Positions 8,860-16,028 of a stretch of DNA of 44,141 bases are shown piece after piece (positions within the stretch are counted from its first letter, which is position 1; each line of letters starts with the position of its first letter). The translations under genes and the position numbers were made by a program. Origin of the DNA: an uncultured Flavobacteriaceae bacterium (GTDB taxonomy: Bacteria; Bacteroidota; Bacteroidia; Flavobacteriales; Flavobacteriaceae). Below the pieces are notes generated by a model, which searched no databases, had not been told where the DNA came from, and saw only the letters and a program-made list of their open reading frames with translations. The stretch lies in NCBI GenBank assembly GCA_905380995.1, contig CAJPUS010000050.1, positions 1 to 44,141 of the forward strand, read 5' to 3'.

Positions 8860-9501
8860 ATGTATTACATAAAGTTTAAATTAATTTTATTAATTACTCT
8901 AATAATTTCTTCATCTTCATCTCTAAATTCTCAGGAATTTTCAGATGAGTTTGAAAGTCTTTTAAGTAATGATAAGCCATCCCTTCTTCCTGAAAAAATG
9001 TTAATAACCCAAAGAGTGCTCTGGGGAGAGAAGGGCTTGTTTAGAAAAACTGGTATTTCTAAACTGAATATTGAAAATAGAGAAAAAGAGCTTATTGTAC
9101 GTGAAAAAATGTTAAAAGCACACCAAATAATTGGATATATAACTTTTGCTGGTATGATATATCAGGGAATATTGGGTGGAAAGATGTATTATAGTGGTGA
9201 TTATAGTGTATACAGAACACATAAAACACTTGGAAAAATTGTAACTGCCTCATATTTTACAGGAGCTGGACTATCTTTATTTACTCCACCTCCACTCGTT
9301 AGCAGAGAAAGGAAAGGCTTAAACAACATTAGACTTCATAAGATTTTGGCAAATGTTCACATACCGGCTATGATTGTTACTAATATTTACTCTGATAAAC
9401 AACATGATGATAATAAATACAGAGAGATCCATAAAATATCTGCATACACTGCTGTAGCTAGCTATTCTTTTGCAATGATTTCAATAATGCTTAATTTTTA
9501 A
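8860..9501 (+). CDS. Cytochrome b561-like multi-histidine membrane protein
   Basis: A 213-aa protein with a signal peptide or first membrane helix (residues 8-24), then a soluble stretch of about 60 residues, then four hydrophobic helices. Each helix is led by a histidine on its polar edge: KAHQIIGYITFAG, YRTHKTLGKIV, IRLHKILANVHIP and REIHKISAYTAV. This pattern of paired His across four helices resembles b561 and ferric-reductase-like proteins that hold two b hemes, which is my basis for the call. I cannot place it in a named family with certainty. It lies between the Rieske lipoprotein (1-base gap) and YceI (0-base gap: the ATG of yceI directly follows the TAA), which argues for co-translation and a joint redox function at the inner membrane. 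Confidence 0.6.
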   Translation: MYYIKFKLILLITLIISSSSSLNSQEFSDEFESLLSNDKPSLLPEKMLITQRVLWGEKGLFRKTGISKLNIENREKELIVREKMLKAHQIIGYITFAGMIYQGILGGKMYYSGDYSVYRTHKTLGKIVTASYFTGAGLSLFTPPPLVSRERKGLNNIRLHKILANVHIPAMIVTNIYSDKQHDDNKYREIHKISAYTAVASYSFAMISIMLNF

Positions 9502-10023
9502 ATGAGATTACTAACTCTTATATTACTACTAACTTCATATAATTTGATTTCTCAAGAAATTAAAAGAATTGATAGTGATAGTTCTAGCATCAATTATTCT
9601 GGTAAACATTTTTTGCATAAATGGTCTGCAGAAAACACAAATATTTCAGGCTTAGTAAATGTTGAAGATGAAAATATTGTTAACATCGGAGTAATTGCCA
9701 AAGTGGCTGATTTTAAATCTGGAAACTCTAGCCTTGACAGCAATGCATTAAGAGTATTGGAAGCACTTCAATTTCCTAATATTATTTTTAAATCAGTTAA
9801 TATAGATAACCAAAATAAAGAGTTACAAATTGACGGATTGATTGAGTTTCATGGAATTGAAAAAAACATAAGTGTAATTGCTGAGCTAACTAAAATTGAT
9901 GACATGTATAGACTTAATGGTGAATTCACTATCAACTTGTCAAATTTTTTAATTGAACGACCGTCATTATTATTAAGAAAAATTGATGATGAAATTTTTA
10001 TAAAATTTAATCTTTTTTATTAA
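9502..10023 (+). CDS. YceI family periplasmic lipid-binding-like protein
   Basis: A 173-aa protein with a signal peptide ending near residue 18 (LTSYNLISQ). It has the YceI pattern: the SSSINYSGKHFLHKWSAEN start, KVADFKSGNSSLDSNALRVL and FPNIIFKSV in the middle, and a beta-rich C-terminus with LIEFHGIEKNI. YceI proteins fold as a lipocalin-like barrel holding polyisoprenoid or quinone-like lipids, and are often encoded beside cytochrome b561, as here. The C-terminal segment (ERPSLLLRKIDDEIFIKF) replaces the usual V.vs.. ending but is consistent with the fold. It closes the three-gene cassette and stops 5 bases from the convergent esterase stop codon. Confidence 0.8.
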   Translation: MRLLTLILLLTSYNLISQEIKRIDSDSSSINYSGKHFLHKWSAENTNISGLVNVEDENIVNIGVIAKVADFKSGNSSLDSNALRVLEALQFPNIIFKSVNIDNQNKELQIDGLIEFHGIEKNISVIAELTKIDDMYRLNGEFTINLSNFLIERPSLLLRKIDDEIFIKFNLFY

Positions 10024-10028
10024 GTCCT

Positions 10029-10919
10029 TTAATCAATTATACCCTTCATACTCATCCACTCTTCAACAATTTTTGACCAAGACTCGATGGAACCTCTTCC
10101 TTTTGCAAGTCCATAACCATGTCCACCATCTTCCCAAATATGTAATGCTGCAGGTATATTATTTTTTCTCAATGCTGAGTAATAACTTAAACTATTATCT
10201 GGCGGTGTACCTACATCATTATTGGAGTGGATAAGAATGGTTGGAGGAGTTTCCTCATCTACAAAAAGATCATTTGAATATTTTTTGATTATATCTGGAT
10301 CAGGATTTTCACCAAACAAGCTATTAAATGTCCAGGTCTTAGAATTTAAATTCATTGTAATTACTGGATAAACAAGAATTGCAAAGTTTGGCTTATTAAT
10401 ATTCAATTTACCTTTTGTTGAAATAGCTGATGCAAGATGACCTCCTGCTGAGAATCCAATTACGCCAATATTATTACTATCAATTTCCCATTTTGATGAA
10501 TTATTTCTAATTAATTCAATAGCTCTTAGTGCATCTTGGGTTGCAACTATTTGTTTACACGTACCAGAGTAATTATTTGGAAGTCTATGCTTTAACATAA
10601 AGGCATCTATACCTAGACTATTTAACCATTTTGCTATTGAAATTCCCTCATTAGTAATACTTAAATAAGTATATCCACCCCCAGGAATAACAAGGACTGC
10701 AGGTTTATTACTTTCCTTGTTTTCAGAAGTATAATACCATATTTCTGGTGATTTAGTTTCATATATATATGTACTGCCTCCTTCTTCGACAATTCTGTCT
10801 TTTTTATCGAAATCACAATCAAGAGCAGAATTATATAATGGAATAATTTGTTGAGCAAATATGATGTCTGAAATAAAAAAGAGAAAAATTGAAATTGGAA
10901 TGACAGAAGTTATTCTCAT
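10029..10919 (-). CDS. Exported alpha/beta hydrolase (acetyl/xylan esterase-like)
   Basis: A 296-aa protein with a signal peptide (ISIFLFFISDIIFAQ). The fold is alpha/beta hydrolase of the BD-FAE / acetyl-xylan-esterase group. It has the oxyanion segment VIPGGGYTYLSI, the nucleophile elbow GFSAGGHLAS near residue 154, the acidic residue in ILIHSNNDVGTP, and the catalytic His in DGGHGYG. Such enzymes remove acetyl groups from glycans or hydrolyse small esters in the periplasm. It is a single gene, convergent with yceI and divergent from the 10980 gene across a 60-base very AT-rich gap. No polysaccharide-utilisation genes flank it. Confidence 0.85.
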   Translation of the reverse strand: MRITSVIPISIFLFFISDIIFAQQIIPLYNSALDCDFDKKDRIVEEGGSTYIYETKSPEIWYYTSENKESNKPAVLVIPGGGYTYLSITNEGISIAKWLNSLGIDAFMLKHRLPNNYSGTCKQIVATQDALRAIELIRNNSSKWEIDSNNIGVIGFSAGGHLASAISTKGKLNINKPNFAILVYPVITMNLNSKTWTFNSLFGENPDPDIIKKYSNDLFVDEETPPTILIHSNNDVGTPPDNSLSYYSALRKNNIPAALHIWEDGGHGYGLAKGRGSIESWSKIVEEWMSMKGIID

Positions 10920-10979
10920 ATATACAATTTATAAAATATATATTATATATTTATTACATAACTATAAATCAATTTAAAA

Positions 10980-11711
10980 ATGAAAAAATTTTTATTACTA
11001 TTAACACTATTTGGCATTGGTTCACTCTCAGCTCAAATAGCTGTTTTCCATCCGATTCAGATACCTGGAGATCAAGTGGAAGCATTTGAAAAAATTCAAA
11101 CTGAATATGTTCAAAAAATTGCACAAGATGCTGTTGATAACGACAACCTTGGTGCATGGGCACTTTTAAAAGCATTTAATACTACTGAAGATGATTACAA
11201 TTACCTTTGGGTTCACTTATATCAAGATGTAGATCAAGTTGTAGATAAGTTCAGTTGGTGGGCTAACTCTGAGGAAGTTTTAGGTATCAAGCCAGATATC
11301 CTTTATGGTGATATTGATGGAAAAGCTGACAGAAGATATTTCTACAAAATGGAGATGGCAATACCGAATTCAGCACAAGGGGAATGGGTTATTCTAAACT
11401 TTGGTAATCCGGATAATGTTAGTCAATTTTTAAAAGACTCAGAGAAAATTGTTATGCCTCATTTTGAGAAAATGCTAAATAAATCTGGTCTTCTAGGATG
11501 GGGTGTTGCAACTAAAATAACTCCTCAAGGTAAAAACTCACAAGGTGGTGATTATGCCACAGCTATGACATATGATGTATATGACAATTTAAAAAATGTA
11601 ATGTTACATATGGCTGGAAGTGCAGCAATTGAAGGCTTACCTATTGAGAAAATCTCTCCTGCTAACTTTTCAATTAGAGGTATATTTAGCGTTGTTACTG
11701 GAACAGAATAA
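10980..11711 (+). CDS. Secreted protein of unknown function (243 aa)
   Basis: I do not recognise the family. The protein has a clear signal peptide (FLLLLTLFGIGSLSA then QIAVFHP). The mature part shows two similar halves that may be a pair of dimeric alpha-beta-barrel-like units. The first has IAVFHPIQIPGD, an amphipathic helix EAFEKIQTEYV and YLWVHLYQDVDQVVDKFSWW. The second has EWVILNFGNPDNVSQFLKDSE, EKIVMPHFEKML and YDVYDNLKNVML. It contains no cysteine pattern or known catalytic motif. It is followed after 21 bases by the SnoaL-like lipoprotein and then a terminator, so the two probably form a transcription unit. The start is ATG after a long poly-A/T stretch. Confidence 0.65.
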   Translation: MKKFLLLLTLFGIGSLSAQIAVFHPIQIPGDQVEAFEKIQTEYVQKIAQDAVDNDNLGAWALLKAFNTTEDDYNYLWVHLYQDVDQVVDKFSWWANSEEVLGIKPDILYGDIDGKADRRYFYKMEMAIPNSAQGEWVILNFGNPDNVSQFLKDSEKIVMPHFEKMLNKSGLLGWGVATKITPQGKNSQGGDYATAMTYDVYDNLKNVMLHMAGSAAIEGLPIEKISPANFSIRGIFSVVTGTE

Positions 11712-11732
11712 CTAATTTAAATAAATTTAAAA

Positions 11733-12245
11733 ATGAAAAAAATAATCCTAACATTAATACTTAGCTTCGCAATTACAAGTTGTGAAACTCCAACTCAAAT
11801 AGACTCTGATTTTCCATCAGTAGTAGACTCTTCAAAATACGAGGAAATAGCTAATGCCTGGACTGATGCAGTAAATGCTCAGGATGTTGATCTTGCTATG
11901 TCATATTTCTCTGAAGATGCAGTTTGGGCATTTCCAAATGGAATCCAGATTCAAGGAAAAGAAGCAATTGCAGATTTAATGCAAACAACATCATCTATAT
12001 GGACATCTATTGAAAATAGTGAGGATACAAATTATTTAGCACTCGAGGGAACCAATGAGGCTGGAGAAGACTTTAAAGTTCTTCTAAGCTGGGGAGATGC
12101 AACATATTCTAATGAAGCTAACTCTGTTACTGTACCTTATCATAATGTTATTTTCTTTACTGATGAGAACAAAATGAGTTTTCAAGGAGGATTTTATGAC
12201 AGAACAAAGTTTGTCCAGGCATATGATGAGGATCCTATAAAATAA
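11733..12245 (+). CDS. SnoaL/DUF4440-like (NTF2 fold) lipoprotein
   Basis: A 170-aa lipoprotein: the signal LILSFAITSCETP places the lipidated Cys near residue 17. The mature part has the NTF2-like layout: ANAWTDAVNAQDVDLAMSYF, then EDAVWAFPNGIQIQGKEAIADLM, then beta strands ending with VPYHNVIFFTDENK. This is the ketosteroid-isomerase/SnoaL/DUF4440 architecture, a cone-shaped pocket that binds or converts small hydrophobic molecules. The specific ligand is unknown. It is the second gene of a pair with the secreted 243-aa protein and is closed by a strong terminator at 12268-12297. Confidence 0.75.
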   Translation: MKKIILTLILSFAITSCETPTQIDSDFPSVVDSSKYEEIANAWTDAVNAQDVDLAMSYFSEDAVWAFPNGIQIQGKEAIADLMQTTSSIWTSIENSEDTNYLALEGTNEAGEDFKVLLSWGDATYSNEANSVTVPYHNVIFFTDENKMSFQGGFYDRTKFVQAYDEDPIK

Positions 12246-12267
12246 TAACAATATTTTAATTCATATT

Positions 12268-12297
12268 AAAACCCTTATTTTAAGGGTTTTTTTATTT
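12268..12297 (+). terminator. Intrinsic terminator after the SnoaL-like gene
   Basis: A perfect 10-bp stem (AAAACCCTTA / TAAGGGTTTT) with a TTT loop is followed directly by more T. It lies 22 bases after the stop codon at 12245. Confidence 0.85.
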
Positions 12298-12423
12298 TGA
12301 TTATGTACACTCAAAAGAAGTCTCAGTTTACCATAAACTCATACTGGTTATTGGGTAAGTAATACTTATCAATTATCAGAGACAATATCTGATCAAAATG
12401 ATAGAATGCGTTGTGTTAGCAGT

Positions 12424-12555
12424 ATGAAAAACTCAAAAAAAAGAAAAACAGATATAATTAAAAGTCATACTGTACTAAATTTTAACAACGATGTAAAAGT
12501 TATAAAAGCAATTAAATACGGCAGTTATAAAAGCGCAACAGAAACTTTTGAATAA
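12424..12555 (+). CDS. Possible small basic protein (43 aa), doubtful
   Basis: An ATG-started frame of 43 codons beginning MKNSKKRKTD and ending SYKSATETFE. The first nine residues are strongly basic, and the rest is predicted amphipathic, with KVIKAIKYGSYKSATETF vaguely like a helix-turn-helix N-terminal half. I recognise no family. It stands alone, but the next strong signal downstream in the same direction is a hairpin terminator at 12656, about 100 bases after the stop. That gives the region a transcription-unit look. It could be a real small protein, a remnant of a longer regulator or transposase, or chance. Confidence 0.3.
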   Translation: MKNSKKRKTDIIKSHTVLNFNNDVKVIKAIKYGSYKSATETFE

Positions 12556-12617
12556 AGAATGTTAATAATTAATTTAAATATACTTTTATACATAATAAAA
12601 TCTTAATAGATTTACAC

Positions 12618-12690
12618 GTTTGCACATGCAAACATAAATTGGTTTATGGTTAATTAAAAGCCCTCATGTTAAAGCATGAGGGCTTTTTTA
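12618..12690 (+). ncRNA. Candidate small RNA or leader ending in a terminator
   Basis: A near-perfect inverted repeat GTTTGCA-CA-TGCAAAC (12618-12633) is followed 22 bases later by a long terminator hairpin. CACGTTTG (12614-12621) matches the -7 box in all but its first base, so a short RNA starting near 12630 is conceivable. Alternatively the repeat is an operator, or the terminator belongs to the 43-codon frame. Confidence 0.25.
12656..12690 (+). terminator. Strong intrinsic terminator with no annotated gene upstream
   Basis: A perfect 13-bp stem (AAAAGCCCTCATG / CATGAGGGCTTTT, 12656-12668 and 12675-12687) with a 6-base loop, followed by T residues. The upstream 410 bases hold no recognised gene. 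Confidence 0.85.
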
Positions 12691-12990
12691 ATTGCCAAAG
12701 TGACAAAGTCTAAAAAGACTATTAACCAATTATTTAGACACAAACAATGTATTGATAAAATCAACTTATATTTAAATAATTTATAATAGTTATATACAAA
12801 TTTTCAACAATTATTACATAAAAATATATTAAATATGTAGCATTTTAGACATGTATTATTTTATTAATTACAATATCTAATACATAAACTAATATGTTTC
12901 TAAATTCGGTATTTAATGTATATAAAAATTATTTATTATACTATTTTTTAAATTAAATTGATTATATTGAATGTATTAATAATACAATAA

Positions 12991-13446
12991 ATGATACGTT
13001 ATATAATAAAATTGTTTTTCGTTTTAATTTTATTTAATTCATGTTCTAACGCAGATTCAAATGTTGCAGAATATTATATAAGTGAGAACTCTAAAGAACT
13101 TAACTTTCCCTTCTCCGATGCTTCTATTGTAAACAATATAATTTATGTTTCAGGTCAAATAGGTTCAAAACCTGGAACAAGAGAATTAGTCGAGGGTGGC
13201 ATTAATGCCGAAACTATTCAAACATTAAGTAATATTAAGATCATTTTAAATGACCTAGGAGTTAGCTCAGATAAAATATTTAAATGTTTGTGTATGCTTG
13301 ATAATATTGATGATTATGCTGCAATGAATAATGCATATGTTACTTTTTTTAAAAATAGAAAAGATTTACCTTCAAGAAGCACTTTTGCTGGATCAGGGCT
13401 TGCTCTTGGAGCAAGAATAGAAATTGAATGTTGGGCAACTAAATAA
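12991..13446 (+). CDS. Exported RidA (YjgF/YER057c/UK114) family lipoprotein
   Basis: A 151-aa protein. The first 18 residues form a lipoprotein signal (FVLILFNSCSN), and the rest is a full RidA domain. FPFSDASIVNNIIYVSGQIG is the entry strand pair, AETIQTLSNIKIILNDLG the helix, and FKCLCMLDNIDDYAAMNNAYVTFF the second half. SRSTFAGSGLALGARIEIECWA carries the invariant Arg-Ser region and the final strand. Classical RidA is cytosolic and deaminates reactive enamine/imine intermediates made by PLP enzymes, using an arginine. Here the signal peptide places it outside the cytosol, so the substrate must differ or lie in the periplasm. It ends 3 bases from the convergent small gene. The start is ATG after a long A/T tract. 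Confidence 0.85.
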   Translation: MIRYIIKLFFVLILFNSCSNADSNVAEYYISENSKELNFPFSDASIVNNIIYVSGQIGSKPGTRELVEGGINAETIQTLSNIKIILNDLGVSSDKIFKCLCMLDNIDDYAAMNNAYVTFFKNRKDLPSRSTFAGSGLALGARIEIECWATK

Positions 13447-13449
13447 AAA

Positions 13450-13650
13450 TTAACGCCTTTGCTTTGCTACAGACTCAGAAATTAATTCTGCAAGTAATTC
13501 ATCAGCCTTTTCATCTGCCTCTGACCTTTTGTTAGAATCAAATTTTTTATACACTGATATAAAATGATTAGCTGTTTTTTTACTAATTTTTTTTAGTAGT
13601 TGAGCTTCGCGGACTCTTCTTAAGAAAATACTTTTTGAGTTAAGCTGCAT
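13450..13650 (-). CDS. Small basic hypothetical protein (66 aa)
   Basis: I do not recognise this protein. It is highly charged and predicted almost wholly helical. A basic N-terminal half (SIFLRRVREAQLLKKISKK) is followed by an acidic amphipathic helix (SEADEKADELLAELISES) and the tail VAKQRR. There is no signal peptide or membrane segment. The size and charge would suit a nucleic-acid- or ribosome-associated protein, but that is a guess. Its ATG is followed on its upstream side by 105 bases before the DUF5916 gene stop, and it is convergent with the RidA-like gene. Coding-like codon use and the clean start make me think it is real. Confidence 0.55.
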   Translation of the reverse strand: MQLNSKSIFLRRVREAQLLKKISKKTANHFISVYKKFDSNKRSEADEKADELLAELISESVAKQRR

Positions 13651-13755
13651 TGGTTTATAGTTAGTAACTAAAATAAAAAAAAAATTTAATTATAAGACTA
13701 TCTGATAAACAATTTAAATTTCTTATTTCGTTTTTATTGTCAAAACACTATTAGA

Positions 13756-15990
13756 TCACTTAAACAAATACTGAAACTTAAGAAAAAGCTGAGTTGTGTT
13801 TACTCTATAATGAGGTGAGTTATAATCTGGAAATTGATTAATATAATTCTGATTTCCTCCAAAGTAAAATATTGTATCCGGGTTCGGTCTCCATGAAATA
13901 AGTGGTTGAAAGAAAAACTGATCAGAGAAATCATTATATTCAGAAATCAATCTAAGATCTAAATAATTTGTAAACTGATAACGGATATCAAGCCTACCAA
14001 TGTAACCCTTAAAATAATATTCATTTGAATCAGGTTTTCTTATGGAAGAGTAATTAATATTTGGGGAAATTCTAAAATTATCATTAATTGATATCTGTGC
14101 TCCAAATCTTACATCATTAGTAAAGCCCAATTTAGGTGTTGCTATCCGATAAGCTATATCTTTTCCAAACTTATAAAACACATTAAAAGTGAGGAAGTTA
14201 GTTGGCCTTGATTCCATTCTGATCCAATGATTTATAAAATCTTTAAATTGAAACTCAAGATGAGACTTTACAAAATTATACTCATAGTTGTGAGTTATCC
14301 TAGTATTTAAAATTGTTAATACTGAAATGTAGGTTTGAAAATTTGATCTTGCAATATTATGTGAGTAGTCATAGTCAAAGTCTTGTCTCAAAGTTATACT
14401 GTAGTCCTTAATTAAATCATTATTAGGATATTGATTAAAGCTGTGCCAAATAGTATATTTTTTTTCATTATTGGTAGTTATAAATCCTAAGTCTGAACGA
14501 AATCCATCTGACATTTGTGAATACTCAATAAAAGTTCTCCAAGTTTCAGTATTTCTTCTCAACTGAGCATAAACAGCATTTCCGTTTACTTTTTCCCCAT
14601 CAAGATTTACAGTATAGTCTCCAAAAGTTTTATCTGTATTAATCCAATCAGCAACTGGTTCTTTATTTGAATTTAAAAACAATTCAACTTCAAAGCTCCA
14701 AATGTCTGAAAAATTAATAAGTCCATCAATTCCAAATAAATTTCCATAAGCATCTCCTTCATAAAATCTATTAGATGCTAAAATTCCAAATTGTGACTTT
14801 GAGTTTACAAAGTTTTGATATCTAACTATATTACTAAAACTTTTACCACCAACCCCTGAAAATGATTCAAATTGAGTTGGAACAAGGTATGGTGTCTCTT
14901 TGTCTATTGAATTTAAAATATATAATCTAGATTTCTTTCCCTGATTAATAATTTTAGATGCAAATGAAGGATTATTTATTGACCTTGAATAAAAAATGTC
15001 TGTTGAAAAGTCCATTGCATCAATTCCTCTTAGGAAAAAAGGTCTTTTCTCAGGATAATTTAAAGCAGTAACTGAGTTAATATCAATCTTTGTTGCATCT
15101 GACTCAACTTGAGAAAAATCTGGATTTATTGTCCCCTCGATTGAAAAGTTTTTATTTAATTCATAATTAAAGCCTATACCATAGTTTAACTCTGGTCTAT
15201 CATAATTGATTCTATCATAATATTTTTCTCTTTCGCCTGAAACATTGGAACTAACATATGGTAAAAAATCAATTTTTTTTTCGATTTCAATATTATCCAT
15301 TACAATAGTATGGTCCAATAAACACAATTGACAACTTACATCTCTGTTAGATTTGCTTGAGGCGGCTCTGACTTGGACTCCCTCATCTTTATCATCATTA
15401 TATACACTGAAGATTTTAAATTTCCACGATTGGTCTTTTCCATTAGGAAAAGGTAGTTCTGAGAAGGGAACAAAAAACTCAATTTGATAACCATAATCAG
15501 TTATGCTACCAATCGAAGTAAAGTCATAATTAACATCAACATTTATGTTATATTCACTATCAAAACCTCTACCAGGCATTCTTATCGCATCAAATGGGCT
15601 ACCAGAAGGATTTGATACTATAAGTAAATGATTTCTAGCATCTTTATAAGTATCAATTGCAAAACCAGCTAAATCTCCTGTCCAAATAGCACTATTATCT
15701 CTAGTTGTTACAGGAGCCACAACATTATCTCTATATGCCTTTATACCTACATATAAAAATTTATCAGAATAGGTTAAATATCCAATTGTTTTTTTTGATG
15801 GAACTGTATTGAAACTAGGAGTCTCTTCATATAGAATTTTAAGAACCTTGGCACCCTGGATTTCTTCATCTGATATTATTCCGTCTATATTAAAATTATT
15901 TTCTTCTATTTTATTTAAAACCAATACTGTGTCTTGTCCTAAAGTAGTTAAACAATAAATTGAGAAAATAACTAAAAGAAAAAATTTCAT
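13756..15990 (-). CDS. DUF5916 protein with CBM9-like N-terminal domain and outer-membrane barrel (paralog 1)
   Basis: A 744-aa exported protein (signal peptide FFLLVIFSIYCLTTLGQ). Residues about 30-215 resemble the family 9 carbohydrate-binding / DOMON-like sandwich seen at the start of DUF5916 proteins. It includes FNIDGIISDEEIQGA, TRDNSAIWTGDLAGFAIDTYKD and a conserved PFPNGKDQSWKFKI. Then comes a short C220-x2-C223 motif followed by DHTIVMDNI, and a C-terminal part of about 500 residues made of alternating beta strands. It includes NPDFSQVESDATKIDINS and YPEKRPFFLRGID and ends in a Phe-rich strand, LFLKFQYLFK, as outer-membrane barrels do. The function of the family is not established. 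It lies 38 bases downstream of a tandem paralog, and a third copy is encoded at 21602-23839. Confidence 0.85.
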   Translation of the reverse strand: MKFFLLVIFSIYCLTTLGQDTVLVLNKIEENNFNIDGIISDEEIQGAKVLKILYEETPSFNTVPSKKTIGYLTYSDKFLYVGIKAYRDNVVAPVTTRDNSAIWTGDLAGFAIDTYKDARNHLLIVSNPSGSPFDAIRMPGRGFDSEYNINVDVNYDFTSIGSITDYGYQIEFFVPFSELPFPNGKDQSWKFKIFSVYNDDKDEGVQVRAASSKSNRDVSCQLCLLDHTIVMDNIEIEKKIDFLPYVSSNVSGEREKYYDRINYDRPELNYGIGFNYELNKNFSIEGTINPDFSQVESDATKIDINSVTALNYPEKRPFFLRGIDAMDFSTDIFYSRSINNPSFASKIINQGKKSRLYILNSIDKETPYLVPTQFESFSGVGGKSFSNIVRYQNFVNSKSQFGILASNRFYEGDAYGNLFGIDGLINFSDIWSFEVELFLNSNKEPVADWINTDKTFGDYTVNLDGEKVNGNAVYAQLRRNTETWRTFIEYSQMSDGFRSDLGFITTNNEKKYTIWHSFNQYPNNDLIKDYSITLRQDFDYDYSHNIARSNFQTYISVLTILNTRITHNYEYNFVKSHLEFQFKDFINHWIRMESRPTNFLTFNVFYKFGKDIAYRIATPKLGFTNDVRFGAQISINDNFRISPNINYSSIRKPDSNEYYFKGYIGRLDIRYQFTNYLDLRLISEYNDFSDQFFFQPLISWRPNPDTIFYFGGNQNYINQFPDYNSPHYRVNTTQLFLKFQYLFK

Positions 15991-16028
15991 TATTAAAATT
16001 AAAATCAGAAAGTTTTAGTAGTATAAAT

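Larger units (their letters stand above)
12246..12990. other. 745-base intergenic region
   Basis: This is the longest stretch without an obvious gene. From left to right it holds the terminator of the upstream pair, a 19-codon open frame (12303-12362) that I do not consider a gene, a 43-codon frame (12424-12555), a 7+2+7 inverted repeat (12618-12633), and a strong hairpin terminator (12656-12690). A weak AGTCT-AAAA-AGACT repeat (12707-12720) follows, and then about 270 bases of almost pure A/T in which I see nothing but possible promoter sequence for the RidA-like gene. Confidence 0.6.

Noticed and set aside
10661-11175. Minus-strand frames at 10661-10858 and 10969-11175
   Set aside because: The first is a shifted frame within the esterase; the second is antisense to the secreted 243-aa protein.
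12303-12362. 19-codon frame MYTQKKSQFTINSYWLLGK before the 43-codon frame
   Set aside because: Too short, in a different frame from the 43-codon frame, and with no further support; a frameshifted remnant cannot be shown.
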